NCBI GenBank assembly: GCA_019636385.1
Contig: JAHBXT010000008.1
Coordinates: forward strand, 1-64,000
Length of the DNA stretch: 64,000 nucleotides
Direction: 5' to 3'
Source: Pirellulaceae bacterium
Lineage (GTDB): Bacteria; Planctomycetota; Planctomycetia; Pirellulales; Pirellulaceae
Part shown: one piece after another, positions 1 to 9,501 of the stretch
Layout: every line of letters starts with the position of its first letter
Position numbering within the stretch: the stretch's first letter is position 1
Translations under genes and position numbers: made by a program
The notes under the pieces: model-generated
The model's database searches: none
What the model was told of the DNA's origin: nothing
The model's input: only the letters and a program-made list of their open reading frames with translations

Positions 1-203
1 GTGCCTCACGTCAACTGACAGGTTCCTAAGCTGAATTCCAATTTCAGGAAGCCGTACTCGGGCGATCTTGCGTTGCACCGAAGCAGCAACGACCAAACTA
101 AACGAATATCTATCGCGTCGTTCGCCCTTATCCCCCAAACCCATCAAATTATTCTGTCAATCCACTGTCCCCCGACAGATTGCTGTGTCCCCAGTCCACG
201 CCT

Positions 204-1520
204 TCACGGGTTGATTGCAAACCCAAATATATAACTGCCACGCCGGCTATCAAAATCATTGTCGGTGCAGATCACTAGTTGACGCCGTCCATCTGGTAGG
301 GGTGGCCCTAAGGCTAAGCCTTCTACCTTTTCTAGTCCTGGTAACTCGTTCAGGCCATGTTTCGGATCAAGCAAATCCAGGAATAAGGTTTTGCCCACCG
401 GCTTGATCGCAGCCGGTAATGGTCCATGGGCAGGCAAAGATTTCACGGTACTAATGTCAGTAGCCATCGTAGTATCAATCAGAAAAATGGCTTTGCATTT
501 TGAAGTGCCTGCTGGCTTGCCGTCGCGTTCCAGAACCAGCAGGCGATGATCGTCCACCGCCAAGATTTCACTGATTCCGAAGTGTGTATCTTCTAAAGGA
601 TAGGCGAACTGATACACCGGTGGTCCCGACGCACGAACATCCAGCTTGATCAGCCGTACATAGTCACCCAAGCGTTTGTCACCCACCGGATGACTGTCCT
701 GGACCAGCGGCCCTTGAAAAGCGGCCACCATCGTCTGGCCATCCGGCATCAAGGCCAACCCCTCCAGTCCACGATTGGGCACCGCACCCACTTTGGCTGT
801 CGCGATAGCGCTCTCCGAGACGGTTCGTATCCAGTCGGGTAAAGTCCACGACTCCAATAATACGAGATCCGCCGAAAATCGATCGACGTAAGGACCATAC
901 TCGTCTGTAACCAACAGACTTCCGTCTCGTGCCACGCGAACTCCTTCTGGATCATAAGCAAGGCCTCGCACAATGCTAGGCTGATCTCCATCGGCTTGCC
1001 TGCCAAGTGCCGCCTTGGGTACGCTGGTCTTGGCATCCTCTAGTTGATGCTTCAGCCATCCACTCAAAAATACTCCGGGCTGTAGCTGAATGAATTTTGT
1101 GACCAATGTTGTTACTTCAACTTGCCTGAGCGCAAGCTGCTTGATTTCCAGCAAGTGAATGCGACAACGGTAGTCGGTAGCACCATCTTTTGGGCCACGA
1201 TCGGCCAAGGCCCAATACAAGTCGCCTTGACCTGCATATTCAATGGCGGATAACCCACCCAAGAGGTTGTGCGGCGTGCCATCGCTAAGCAACTCATGTT
1301 GTCCGCTGCAATCGGTACTGTCGGCTGGAATGCATGCCTGCCACAGCAATTGAACGCTCGGGCTGTCTGCCTGCCTACCACTGGTCGCAGTGTCAGCCCT
1401 CAGGGGAGCGATTAGGGCGAATGTCAAAACGCACATACCTAGCCGTCGAAAACCTCGGCCAGCGCGATATAAGAATGGGTATTTCAGTCGAATGCTTTCC
1501 CTGTCTAACAATATTTCCAT
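204..1520 (-). CDS. Secreted phytase-like esterase (PF13449-type)
   Basis: A 438-residue protein with an N-terminal Arg-rich and hydrophobic stretch (about residues 20-43) that fits a signal peptide ending near APLRADT. The segment LSAIEYAGQGDLYWALADRGP and later RGLEGLALMPDG resemble the esterase-like domain of the phytase family, a beta-propeller fold found in secreted proteins. The substrate cannot be told from sequence; a phosphate ester is only an inference from the family name. An internal Met at residue 29 (base 1436) is an alternative start directly before the hydrophobic core. The gene stands alone, facing away from the window start, with the insertion-sequence remnant upstream of it. 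Confidence 0.7.
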   Translation of the reverse strand: MEILLDRESIRLKYPFLYRAGRGFRRLGMCVLTFALIAPLRADTATSGRQADSPSVQLLWQACIPADSTDCSGQHELLSDGTPHNLLGGLSAIEYAGQGDLYWALADRGPKDGATDYRCRIHLLEIKQLALRQVEVTTLVTKFIQLQPGVFLSGWLKHQLEDAKTSVPKAALGRQADGDQPSIVRGLAYDPEGVRVARDGSLLVTDEYGPYVDRFSADLVLLESWTLPDWIRTVSESAIATAKVGAVPNRGLEGLALMPDGQTMVAAFQGPLVQDSHPVGDKRLGDYVRLIKLDVRASGPPVYQFAYPLEDTHFGISEILAVDDHRLLVLERDGKPAGTSKCKAIFLIDTTMATDISTVKSLPAHGPLPAAIKPVGKTLFLDLLDPKHGLNELPGLEKVEGLALGPPLPDGRRQLVICTDNDFDSRRGSYIFGFAINP

Positions 1521-1986
1521 TTGTTATTAACTTTCATTATTCACTTGGCTGTCAGTCAAGCCTTTCGGCCTCTTCTACCTCGACAGAGATTTTTATCGAA
1601 AGTCTGCGTCGCGATTCAGCTCTAAGTCTTCGTGTTCCCGGCATCGCGAATGGAGGTTGCGGCGCAGCGCCTCGGCAGGCCACGCTCACGAACCTCATCC
1701 TACAAGTCGCTTGTGAAGGCGGCGTTAAGGCGATGTGAAGGCAGCGCAAAGTGAAGGAAAAGAGTGATAAGCTGGTGCGATTGCCCAGTATCGACGGACG
1801 GTGTGGAATTCCCCACGAACAGTAGACAGTGATTCTCATAAGTTAGTTGGGTAAAAAATAGCGATTAAGATGGTTCGCTCGGAAATCACCAACAAAGGCA
1901 GGGGAATGAAATCTGTGCCTTCTCTGTCACAATTCGACACTCACCATGTGCTCCGCTCGAAGACTCGCTGCGCCTAGGCGAGTGAG
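1521..1986. other. Intergenic stretch, no gene supported
   Basis: About 466 bases between the esterase start and the insertion sequence. Short open frames exist on both strands but none has a family-like sequence or a convincing ribosome site. Around 1710-1755 the motif GTGAAGGC recurs in a slightly varied form. I see no RNA gene here. Confidence 0.5.
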
Positions 1987-2007
1987 CACGGCCAGCGCGT
2001 AATTAAG
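1987..2007 (+). repeat. Left terminal inverted repeat of the IS
   Basis: CACGGCCAGCGCG is shared exactly with the other end; the next position differs (T versus C), followed by a shared AAT. It lies directly beside the transposase stop codon at 2008-2010. Confidence 0.75.
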
Positions 2008-3160
2008 TCATTGTCCGCCAAGGACTTGCTCAAGGATGTCGGTATTGTAGGCTGTCAATTCCATGCGACCGACGATGCTCTCGTTCTTCTTCTGACGGCG
2101 TTTAAGCAGCGAGATAGCGAAGCGCTGTAGCTAACTGAGATTGGTTGACTAAGGCCCGCTCACTGGTCTGCTGCGCGTCCTCGCGAAAGGTTACGTCCAA
2201 CGTCCCGTGCATCGACTCGATCGACCAGTGATCGCGCACGGCAGCGGCAACCGCAGATACTGTCAGCAACCGGCCAGAGGATGAAGTAGCGTGTCTGGAA
2301 TGTCTCTTGTCGGTTGGCATCTGTACTGACGCGAACCGCATAGCCGATGGCTTTGACCGAGGGCCAGGCTTTCTTGATTGGCGAATCTTTCTTCAGCTTG
2401 ATCATTCCGTAGCTGCGTTCATCAATCCGCCCATGTGACTGGTCGGTGGTTTGGAGGCTGCGGCAGTACAGGTCTTCCCGTACTCCCTCGAGTACATCAA
2501 AGACCAATTCTTCGACCGTATCAAATAGGTTCAGCTGATTGGCTTTGACAGCTACCACGTAGGTTCCCTTTCGCTTGTCGATCTGGGCTACGATCTGCTT
2601 TTGACATCCCATGGCGTCGATCGTGACGATCGAATTCTTCAAGTCGATCTGCTCCAGTAGCTCTGGAATCGCTGTGATTTCATTGGATTTCTCCTGCGTA
2701 GCGATCTGTCCAAGTGCCACTCCTTGCTCACTAGCCCATGCGCTCACAATGTGCAGCGGCCCCAGTCCTTGCGAGCGATCATGTGAGCCGCGACAGGTCT
2801 TGCCATCGGGTGGCGATTAGCCGAGGCTGACCATCTTCTGTTTGCTCCATGTGCGAGGCTAGCCAGCGCATGAAGCATTTCTGAAACGCTTCGGGCTCAA
2901 GCGCGATGAGCACTCTGCGAATACAATTTCGTGATGGCAGGCCACCGGGAAGCTCCAAGAACCTTTCCAGAAAGTCTCGCTTGCCCTTGGCCCAGCGCTC
3001 GGGTGCCTGTCGGACCTTTGGCACTTAAGATAATCGCGCAAATGCAGATCACGATCAGATCCGTCAATTTGTGTTTGCGGTTCTTGGTGTCTCTCGGATC
3101 GGACAAGCTCTCGAAGTATTGGCTGACCAGTTCGACTCGAACCGCTTTTGCAGTGGACAT
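2008..3160 (-). pseudogene. ISAs1-family transposase, multiply frameshifted
   Basis: The reading is spread over successive frames: a start with YFESLSDPRDTKNRKHKLTD (3160 downward), then LPGGLPSRNCIRRVLIALEP, then IDGKTCRGS, then SIVTIDAMGCQKQIV and VAVKANQ, then AVRDHWSIESMHGTLDVTFRED, and finally RFAISLLKRRQKK to a stop at 2008-2010. These match the family order of the ISAs1/H-repeat DDE transposase, including the D of IDGKT, the D of TIDAMG and the E of WSIES. At least four frame changes are needed. One is a single extra C just before GATGGCAAG near 2806. The restored length of about 380 residues is normal for the family. The gene cannot give an active enzyme. Confidence 0.85.
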
Positions 3161-3282
3161 GATCGGCTCTCTCGTAGACCAAGCAGCGACACAGCTTCCA
3201 CGGCCTTCGCAGAAAAAGTCTCGTCGCGCATGCCTATGGTCTTACCAAAGAAATCCGTATCGCGCTAGACTACCTAGGCAGC

Positions 3283-3304
3283 CTTGCATTGCGCGCTGGC
3301 CGTG
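3283..3304 (-). repeat. Right terminal inverted repeat of the IS
   Basis: Reads CACGGCCAGCGCGCAATGC on the minus strand and mirrors the left end. It lies about 125 bases upstream of the apparent transposase start, leaving room for a promoter. Confidence 0.75.
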
Positions 3305-3451
3305 ATTGAAACGATGGTGCGAGAAATTGTAATAGTGCTTAAAGGGATAGGCTATCAATATCTGGAAATTGCATGGAGTCGGAGAAGATTTTGTTTTCGC
3401 AGTGGAAGAGTTCTCCAGTCAAAAAAATCGAATGGGATTGACCAATTAGAG

Positions 3452-4804
3452 CTACTTCATAGCGGCGATTTGCATGGCTTGGTCGCAGAGCTGTCGAGCT
3501 TGCTGGGTGGTAGGAGCTTCGGTCATGAAGCGGACGATGGGCTCGGTGTTGCTACCACGTACGAGTAGCCAGCGGTCGGGCCACTGGAGTTTGAGCCCGT
3601 CCAGCGTGCTGCTGGCAGCTTCTGGCATCGCAGTGACTAGTTTTTTGAATAGTGCGGGTAGTTCGGCACTGGACAACTGAATCTTGTCTTTGATCATTGC
3701 CAATGGTGGCAGGGCCGCGACATGCTGCGAAACGGTTTGACCGCTGCTGGCCAACAAGCTCAGGATTCGAGCCATGCCGACAAAGCTGTCACGAACGTAG
3801 CCCACGGCTGGGTCTATCGGCCCACCATTACCCTCACCGCCAAAGACTGCATGCTGCTGCAACATAGCATCGGCCACATTGGCTTCACCCACCGCCGACT
3901 GCACTACATGGCAACCAAACTTCTCGGCCACATACCTAGAGACGCTGCTGGTGGCACAGTTGGTAACTACACAGCCACCTGAACCAGCGTGCTGTGGCAG
4001 TGCCTGCAACAGACACAAGCCCAAGGTCAGCTCTTCGCCGATAAACCGACCGCGCTCGTCGATCACAGCCAGCCGATCCGCATCGGGATCCTGACAAAAT
4101 CCAACATCGTAATGGCCATCGGCCACGCGCTGGCACACTTGGCCTAAGTTCTCGGCGAGCGGTTCGGGCGGGTGCCAGAACTGCCCGTCGGGAACATCGC
4201 CCAACACGGTAATCTGGCAACCCAAAGCTTCTAATAATCGCCGGCCGAGAATACTCCCGGCACCGTGATTGCTGTCCAACAGCACGCGAAACTGTCGCTT
4301 ACGCACTGCGGCACCAGCGATGGTGCCAAGCACCAAATTCAAATGTGCAGCGTGTGCATCTGCCACCTCGACAATTCTTCCAAGGTGCTCGACGTTGCTC
4401 CAGCGTGCCAGTGACGCTCGATAACCTTCCAACACCGACTCGCCCTGCGTTTTGGGCAACACGCGTCCGTCGGCACCGAACAGCTTAAGGCCGTTGTACT
4501 GCTTCGGATTGTGGCTGGCCGAAATCTGAATGCCTGCCACCGCGCCCAGCGTGCGAACCTGAATTCCAACAGTCGGCGTTGCGGCTGGTCCTAAATCAGC
4601 AACATCTAAGCCATGTGCCAGCAGTGTCGAGCTAACTGCCTGAGCCAACAGGGCTCCACTGTGCCGACCGTCGCGACCGATAACAACGAGTCCTTTGGGC
4701 AGATTGGCCGCCAGGGCTGCAACATAGCGCACCGCGACAGCCGGCGTTAGTTGTTCTCCAAGGACTCCGCGTAGTCCGCTGACGCTGATGATGGGTTCGC
4801 TCAT
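3452..4804 (-). CDS. glmM: Phosphoglucosamine/phosphomannomutase family enzyme
   Basis: An alpha-D-phosphohexomutase of 450 residues. The phosphoserine loop ISASHNPKQYNGLKLFG places the catalytic Ser at residue 97. The metal loop is DPDADRLAVIDERG, the sugar-binding loop GGEGNGGPIDP, and the C-terminal phosphate loop RGSNTEPIVRF. Such enzymes move phosphate between C1 and C6 of hexoses; the GlmM assignment (glucosamine-6-P to glucosamine-1-P for cell-wall and LPS precursors) rests on length and on GEGNGG-type relatives, and phosphomannomutase is a real alternative. I chose the ATG at 4804 because the reading frame upstream of it only offers a TTG. It faces away from a second mutase 342 bases away. 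Confidence 0.75.
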   Translation of the reverse strand: MSEPIISVSGLRGVLGEQLTPAVAVRYVAALAANLPKGLVVIGRDGRHSGALLAQAVSSTLLAHGLDVADLGPAATPTVGIQVRTLGAVAGIQISASHNPKQYNGLKLFGADGRVLPKTQGESVLEGYRASLARWSNVEHLGRIVEVADAHAAHLNLVLGTIAGAAVRKRQFRVLLDSNHGAGSILGRRLLEALGCQITVLGDVPDGQFWHPPEPLAENLGQVCQRVADGHYDVGFCQDPDADRLAVIDERGRFIGEELTLGLCLLQALPQHAGSGGCVVTNCATSSVSRYVAEKFGCHVVQSAVGEANVADAMLQQHAVFGGEGNGGPIDPAVGYVRDSFVGMARILSLLASSGQTVSQHVAALPPLAMIKDKIQLSSAELPALFKKLVTAMPEAASSTLDGLKLQWPDRWLLVRGSNTEPIVRFMTEAPTTQQARQLCDQAMQIAAMK

Positions 4805-5146
4805 GAGATGCTGTGAGGTAGGCAAAAGTATTGGTTGAAATAATGCGATTTGACGGTTAGCGCCTGTGGTGGGCCGGCGCTGGGACCAGCTAAGTGTATT
4901 GAGACAAGCGTTGCCACCTTCTGGATACCTTGAGGTTTATAGCCCGTTCGTAGCGGCCACGCGTGTTCAACTCTACGAATCTGCACCCAGTCTACCGCTA
5001 CAAATCGCGTGAGCGTTTGCGATTATAACGCCTGTTGCGTGATCAGCTATTCTGATCGCGGTGACTGTACGCCAAAAGTTGGTTGCCGTACAATTCGGCC
5101 CACCGGCGATCGAGAATCACCATTTCACGGCAACAACGAGGTTTCC
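4805..5146. other. Divergent promoter region between two mutases
   Basis: About 340 bases between the divergent starts of the two phosphohexomutases. It must hold both promoters. I see no clear consensus boxes, riboswitch-like fold or additional gene. Confidence 0.4.
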
Positions 5147-6979
5147 ATGAACCATCAACAGGCGGTTGAAGCCGCCCAGCAAGCCGTCCAGGCCGGACAT
5201 CTGTCCGGTACGGCGTTTGAGAATTTGACCAACTGGCTGACGCAATCCAGATACGCCGAGTACCAACCTGCCATCTTGGAGCATATTCAGCAAAACCTTT
5301 GGAAACAGTTGGATGATGTCTTTTGGACGATCATTCCGTTTGGGACGGGCGGACGGCGCGGACGGATGTACGAGTTTGGCTCAAACGCCATCAATCGCCG
5401 CACGATCGGCGAAAGCGCTCAAGGACTGGCCACTTACGTACTGGAACAGCCGGGCAGCCAGAATCGACAGCTCAAATGCGCCATCGCCTACGATACGCGA
5501 CATCGCTCGCGAGAGTTTGCCGAACTGTGCGCGGGCATTATGGTCGCTAACGGATTCCGGGTCTATTTTCTGGACGAGTATCGAGCCACACCGCAACTCT
5601 CCTTTGCCGTGCGAAGTAAAGCCTGCGATTGCGGAATCATGGTCACCGCCAGCCACAATCCACCATCGGACAACGCGGTCAAGGTCTACTGGTCGACAGG
5701 CGCTCAAATTCTACCGCCTCACGACAAGGCGATTATCGATCGTGTGATGAATGTTCAGCAGATTGAACAAGTCGATTTCCAGCAAGCGCTAGCTGATGGC
5801 CGCATCCAGATTTGTACCGCCGAAATCGACTCGGCCTTTTTGCAGCAAGCTATGCAGTATGCCTGGCCCGGCCCGCGCGATGCTAAGCTGATCTTCTCAC
5901 CGCTGCATGGCGTAGGTGCCCTGGCAACGATGCCGCTGCTGAGCAGTGCTGGCTTTGCCGATGTTGAAGTCTACGGGCCGCACGCCGAACCGAGTGGCGA
6001 TTTCCCAAACGTACCGGGCCATGTCAGCAATCCGGAAAACACTCAAGTTTTTGATGCCATCATCCAGCGGGCCAAGCAAATTGGGGCCGATGGAATCATT
6101 GCCACCGATCCAGACTGCGATCGCATCGGCTGCGCCGTGCCATTGACCACCCAGACCGGCAGCTCCTGGGCAACTCTAAATGGCAATCAGATCGGCGCGC
6201 TGTTGGCAGATTTTGTGTGCGACAAGATGCGACAACTGGAACGGCTTACGCCGCGATCATACGTGATCACCACGCTCGTGACTACGCGTTTGACGGCTCG
6301 AATCGCTGCCAGTTACGGTGTTGCCTGCCACAGCAATTTGCACGTCGGTTTCAAATGGATTGCTGGTGTTATGGATCAAGTTGGACCCGACGATTTTATA
6401 TTTGGCACAGAAGAGTCGCATGGCTATTTGATTGGGCAATTCGTGCGCGACAAAGACGGTGCGACGGCAACCCTGTTGATGGCGCAGTTAATCGCCCAGC
6501 TCAAGAGCCAAGGCAAGACGCCTCATCAGCGGTTAGATGAATTGCTACAGCAACATGGCTGCCATCAGGAAACGCTGGTCAACGTGCAAATGGAAGGCAG
6601 CCAAGGCATGTCGCTGATGCGGCGACTGATGGAGGCGTTTCGCACCGCTCCACCCACGCAGTTAGGCGGCATCCCCGTTGCCCGAGTGCGCGATTACAAG
6701 TCGTTGACGATCCGATTGCCCAATGGTCAGACTCAGCCACTACAAGCGCCGCCTGCCGACATGGTCATGCTTGACCTGGAACTGGATGGCAACTATTTCG
6801 CAGTTCGCCCGTCAGGCACGGAACCGAAAGTCAAGTTTTACATGTTCGGCTACTGCTCGCCCGAGGACAGCCGCGATCTAGAGGCTGCTAAGGAAACCGT
6901 ATCAAGGCGACTATCAACCTTGGAACAAGACATTCGCAGTTATGTGAAACAGGTTACGAACTCCTTGAGTTTGACGTGA
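5147..6979 (+). CDS. Phospho-sugar mutase (phosphoglucomutase type)
   Basis: A 610-residue phosphohexomutase of the longer phosphoglucomutase/phosphomannomutase group. Visible motifs in order: the active-serine loop TASHNPPSDNAVKVYW, the metal-binding loop DPDCDRIGC, the sugar loop FGTEESHGYL, and the phosphate loop RPSGTEPKVKFYMFG. It probably interconverts glucose-1-P and glucose-6-P (or the mannose equivalents). The ATG at 5147 has a GAGG ribosome site six bases upstream and is preferred over an in-frame upstream GTG at 5009, which would add 46 residues without family similarity. It is divergent from the glmM-like gene, so the two may share a control region and supply activated sugars for polymer synthesis. 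Confidence 0.85.
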   Translation: MNHQQAVEAAQQAVQAGHLSGTAFENLTNWLTQSRYAEYQPAILEHIQQNLWKQLDDVFWTIIPFGTGGRRGRMYEFGSNAINRRTIGESAQGLATYVLEQPGSQNRQLKCAIAYDTRHRSREFAELCAGIMVANGFRVYFLDEYRATPQLSFAVRSKACDCGIMVTASHNPPSDNAVKVYWSTGAQILPPHDKAIIDRVMNVQQIEQVDFQQALADGRIQICTAEIDSAFLQQAMQYAWPGPRDAKLIFSPLHGVGALATMPLLSSAGFADVEVYGPHAEPSGDFPNVPGHVSNPENTQVFDAIIQRAKQIGADGIIATDPDCDRIGCAVPLTTQTGSSWATLNGNQIGALLADFVCDKMRQLERLTPRSYVITTLVTTRLTARIAASYGVACHSNLHVGFKWIAGVMDQVGPDDFIFGTEESHGYLIGQFVRDKDGATATLLMAQLIAQLKSQGKTPHQRLDELLQQHGCHQETLVNVQMEGSQGMSLMRRLMEAFRTAPPTQLGGIPVARVRDYKSLTIRLPNGQTQPLQAPPADMVMLDLELDGNYFAVRPSGTEPKVKFYMFGYCSPEDSRDLEAAKETVSRRLSTLEQDIRSYVKQVTNSLSLT

Positions 6980-7124
6980 AAAATTGCATTTGCTATAAAG
7001 TGTCGCCATGCGGTTCGCTACCGAATATGTCGGCTGCCCTACCGATGGATCGACTCGAATTTCATGTTTCAATGTGATTTGTGCGTGTTGGCTGCATTCA
7101 AGTAGAATTAAAAAGGGCGAAATC

Positions 7125-7349
7125 ATGGCCACTGGGAATCTCTTATTGGCTCGACGCGGTGGTGGACTAGGCTCGATCATCGGCTGGTTTGTTCGCATCG
7201 TGATCTATGACATTTGCATCACCGGTATCTCAGACATCCTGGGGGTACCCCGAATGGTCGCACTGTTTATCTTCCTGGGAATTATGGGGCTGGTCGCTTT
7301 TGGTGGCTATATTATGAAACAGCGTATGTCGCCAGGCGTCGAAGACTAA
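7125..7349 (+). CDS. Small two-helix membrane protein
   Basis: A 74-residue protein starting MATGNLLLARRGGG. It has two hydrophobic stretches, about residues 18-38 and 45-63, and a short charged tail. An AAAGGG element seven bases before the ATG at 7125 supports this start over longer in-frame versions. The family is not recognised. It lies 41 bases before the AIM24-like gene and on the same strand as an M48 protease, so it is probably co-transcribed with both. Confidence 0.55.
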   Translation: MATGNLLLARRGGGLGSIIGWFVRIVIYDICITGISDILGVPRMVALFIFLGIMGLVAFGGYIMKQRMSPGVED

Positions 7350-7390
7350 GGTTTCGTCGAGCAGGCAATGGGAAGCAGGGCCATCAGCGC

Positions 7391-8086
7391 ATGGAATACG
7401 ACGTACGATTCGGCCCGGTTTTCTCCGTTGTCGAATTTCGGCTCAACCAGAGAGAAACGGTTATCGCCCAGCCTAATAGTATGTTATCGATGACTGGTGG
7501 GTTGGAGCTGTCAGCGGCGTTGGGACGCAGCGGCTCGGCGTCCAGTTCCGGCTGGATGGGTGGAATGAAGAATTTCCTTGGTGGGGAAAATGTTTTCGCC
7601 GCCGAGTTTTGTGCCAAGCGCGATCAGCAGACATTGATTCTGGCACCCGACGTGCATGGGGATATCCTGGTGATACCGCTGCATGAGCGCGGCGGTTACT
7701 ATTTGACTCGAGGCTCGTTTCTGGCCAGTTATGGCCAGTGCGAAATGAGTATCAAATACGGTGGCGTGAAAGGACTCATGGCGCGGACCGGCATTTTTTT
7801 AATGCACGCTGTCGGTAGCGGTACGGTCTTTTGTCAGACCCACGGAGCCATCCTCGAAAAGCAACTGGCTGACGATGAAAAATTCTTTATCGACAATCGC
7901 TTTGTGGTCGCTTTTTCCGATACCGTCCAGTATCAATTGGTGAAAGCTACCAAGAAAATTAAGGATGCCGTTTTGTCTGGGGAAGGACTAGTCGTGCGTT
8001 ATACCGGTCCTGGAAAAGTGTATTACCAAACCCGCTCTAAACCGGCAGCAGGTTGGTTGGCCTCGTTGTTCAATGCAGCGTTCTAG
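7391..8086 (+). CDS. AIM24/TIGR00266-family protein
   Basis: The 231-residue frame begins MEYDVRFGPVFSVVEFRLN. It then carries the beta-rich pattern of this family, including a SMLSMTGGLEL-like turn, an internal GGENVFAAEF segment and a C-terminal GEGLVVRYTGPGKVYYQTR segment. Members are cytoplasmic beta-prism-like proteins whose mitochondrial relative AIM24 has a structural role; the biochemical function in bacteria is unknown. I take the ATG at 7391 because upstream in-frame sequence is not family-like and overlaps the small membrane protein. The 3' end overlaps the next gene by 14 bases, which suggests translational coupling to the M48 protease. Confidence 0.75.
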   Translation: MEYDVRFGPVFSVVEFRLNQRETVIAQPNSMLSMTGGLELSAALGRSGSASSSGWMGGMKNFLGGENVFAAEFCAKRDQQTLILAPDVHGDILVIPLHERGGYYLTRGSFLASYGQCEMSIKYGGVKGLMARTGIFLMHAVGSGTVFCQTHGAILEKQLADDEKFFIDNRFVVAFSDTVQYQLVKATKKIKDAVLSGEGLVVRYTGPGKVYYQTRSKPAAGWLASLFNAAF

Positions 8087-9380
8087 CGTGAGTGTGGATT
8101 CCAACGACTTATTGGCTCAAGCCCCTGCGCGGCAACAGCTCCTGGACCGCCTCGAGCGGGCGAACCGTATCAGTCGCGTGGTGGTGCTGCTGATGGGGAT
8201 GGGCACCATAGGCCTAGCAGCCTTGGTCGACTGGCAGCACGCTGCAGGCGATCCATGGCTGGCGATTGTGTGCCTGGGTGTCGTTGCCGGGCCGCTGACA
8301 ATGGAGTTGTTGCGCATTGTCTTTAGAAAGAAAAAACTCATTGAAGACCTGATGGAGCAGACTCGATTCGGCATCTACGACAAACATCGACTACGCCGGC
8401 TGTATGACGATACACTACGGCTGCTTCAGTTACCCAATCAACGCGTTCCACTGTTCATCACGGCGGACAAGAGCCTAAACGCAATGGTGGTCCATCCGGG
8501 ATTGGGGTGGCTGTCGCGATCGTTCCATGGCATTTACCTTCATCGGCAAATGCTGCACAAGCTCAATCCACGCGAAGTCCAGGACACGCTTGGTCATGAA
8601 CTGGGACACTATTATCGCTACTATTTGACCCTGGATCGCTATCTTTGGTTAGCGCTCGTCTTTAGTGCGTTGCTAGGCATGTATGTTTCTCAGTCACTAT
8701 TCGCAGATGGAATGTTTGGCCCGTTTCCGTTGTTAATTACCAACGGAAGCTGTTGGTACATCTGCAATCTACAGCGAGTCCGCCACTCGAAGTCAATCGA
8801 GTTTTTGTGCGATGACATGGGGGCTCATACCCACGGCGTGGTCAATTCAATTTCGGCGTTAATGAAGTTAGGCGTAGAGTCTGAATTGGAACTATCGATT
8901 CACATCCAGGCTTCCCAGGCTGCGCGGAGCGGCAAGCTACAGGCGATGCAAATTGTTCAGGCGATCGAAGCCGCCATACCATACGGACACGCTTCGCACG
9001 AGCAGTTGATGGCTGCAGTTGAAAGAGAACTCCAGAATCGCGCCCTGGCCGGGCCTTCGGTGGCAGGATTCTTGCGCTACGCTTGGCAATCCGATGCTGA
9101 TGCCGAAGCCGACGAAGAATACGCAGCCACAATCAAGCGGTATGAGTTGGCTCGACAGAAGCCCCGCATTCTGTGGGAATCGTTGGTCGACGACCCCACA
9201 ACCCCAGAACTGGATGATCACTCAGCCGAGGCCTTGATCCAGTTGATGGCCGCCCAACCATCGGCAGAGCTGTTCCCGGTGGCTGATGCGATGAACAGTG
9301 AGCACGGCTCCCATCCATCGCTCAAGCAACGCATCTTATATCTGTGGAAGAATCGCCGCGAAATCGAGAATTCCGTTTAA
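8073..9380 (+). CDS. M48-family membrane zinc metalloprotease
   Basis: A 435-residue protein with two membrane segments near residues 34-53 and 60-82, then the zinc motif HELGH at 175-179 and further hydrophobic helices around 190-225. The likely third zinc ligand is E243 in SIEFLCDD, which fits the ExxxD pattern of M48 proteases. HtpX/Ste24-like enzymes cleave misfolded or damaged membrane proteins, and an envelope-stress role is plausible here. The C-terminal half (about 250-435) is not recognised. It overlaps the AIM24-like gene by 14 bases. A GTG at 8088 is an alternative start that would avoid the overlap. Confidence 0.8.
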   Translation: MQRSSVSVDSNDLLAQAPARQQLLDRLERANRISRVVVLLMGMGTIGLAALVDWQHAAGDPWLAIVCLGVVAGPLTMELLRIVFRKKKLIEDLMEQTRFGIYDKHRLRRLYDDTLRLLQLPNQRVPLFITADKSLNAMVVHPGLGWLSRSFHGIYLHRQMLHKLNPREVQDTLGHELGHYYRYYLTLDRYLWLALVFSALLGMYVSQSLFADGMFGPFPLLITNGSCWYICNLQRVRHSKSIEFLCDDMGAHTHGVVNSISALMKLGVESELELSIHIQASQAARSGKLQAMQIVQAIEAAIPYGHASHEQLMAAVERELQNRALAGPSVAGFLRYAWQSDADAEADEEYAATIKRYELARQKPRILWESLVDDPTTPELDDHSAEALIQLMAAQPSAELFPVADAMNSEHGSHPSLKQRILYLWKNRREIENSV

Positions 9381-9501
9381 TCTCTGGCAGCCTTTGGCGG
9401 CAAAGCCCGTGGCCGCGTGGTGCCTTGCAACCGATTCTGTTGGTCTCCTTGGCTCACGCCACGGACCGCTCTGAAACACGTGGTGACTGGCGTTGCCGTA
9501 T

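Larger units (their letters stand above)
1987..3304 (-). mobile_element. Decayed ISAs1-family insertion sequence
   Basis: The element is bounded by imperfect terminal inverted repeats. The left end at 1987-2003 reads CACGGCCAGCGCGTAAT, and the right end at 3288-3304, read on the minus strand, gives CACGGCCAGCGCGCAAT, which is 16 of 17 matching. The total of 1318 bp is the usual size for the ISAs1 family, and the single transposase ends only a few bases inside the left repeat, as in compact IS elements. No matching 8-10 bp target duplication is visible at the two flanks, so the insertion is old or the flanks have diverged. The transposase is broken by several frameshifts, so the copy should be unable to move by itself. 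Confidence 0.8.

Noticed and set aside
1948..1989. Imperfect TGCTC/CGAGTGAGCA hairpin beside the IS left end
   Set aside because: Arms are mismatched and there is no T-run; not a convincing terminator.
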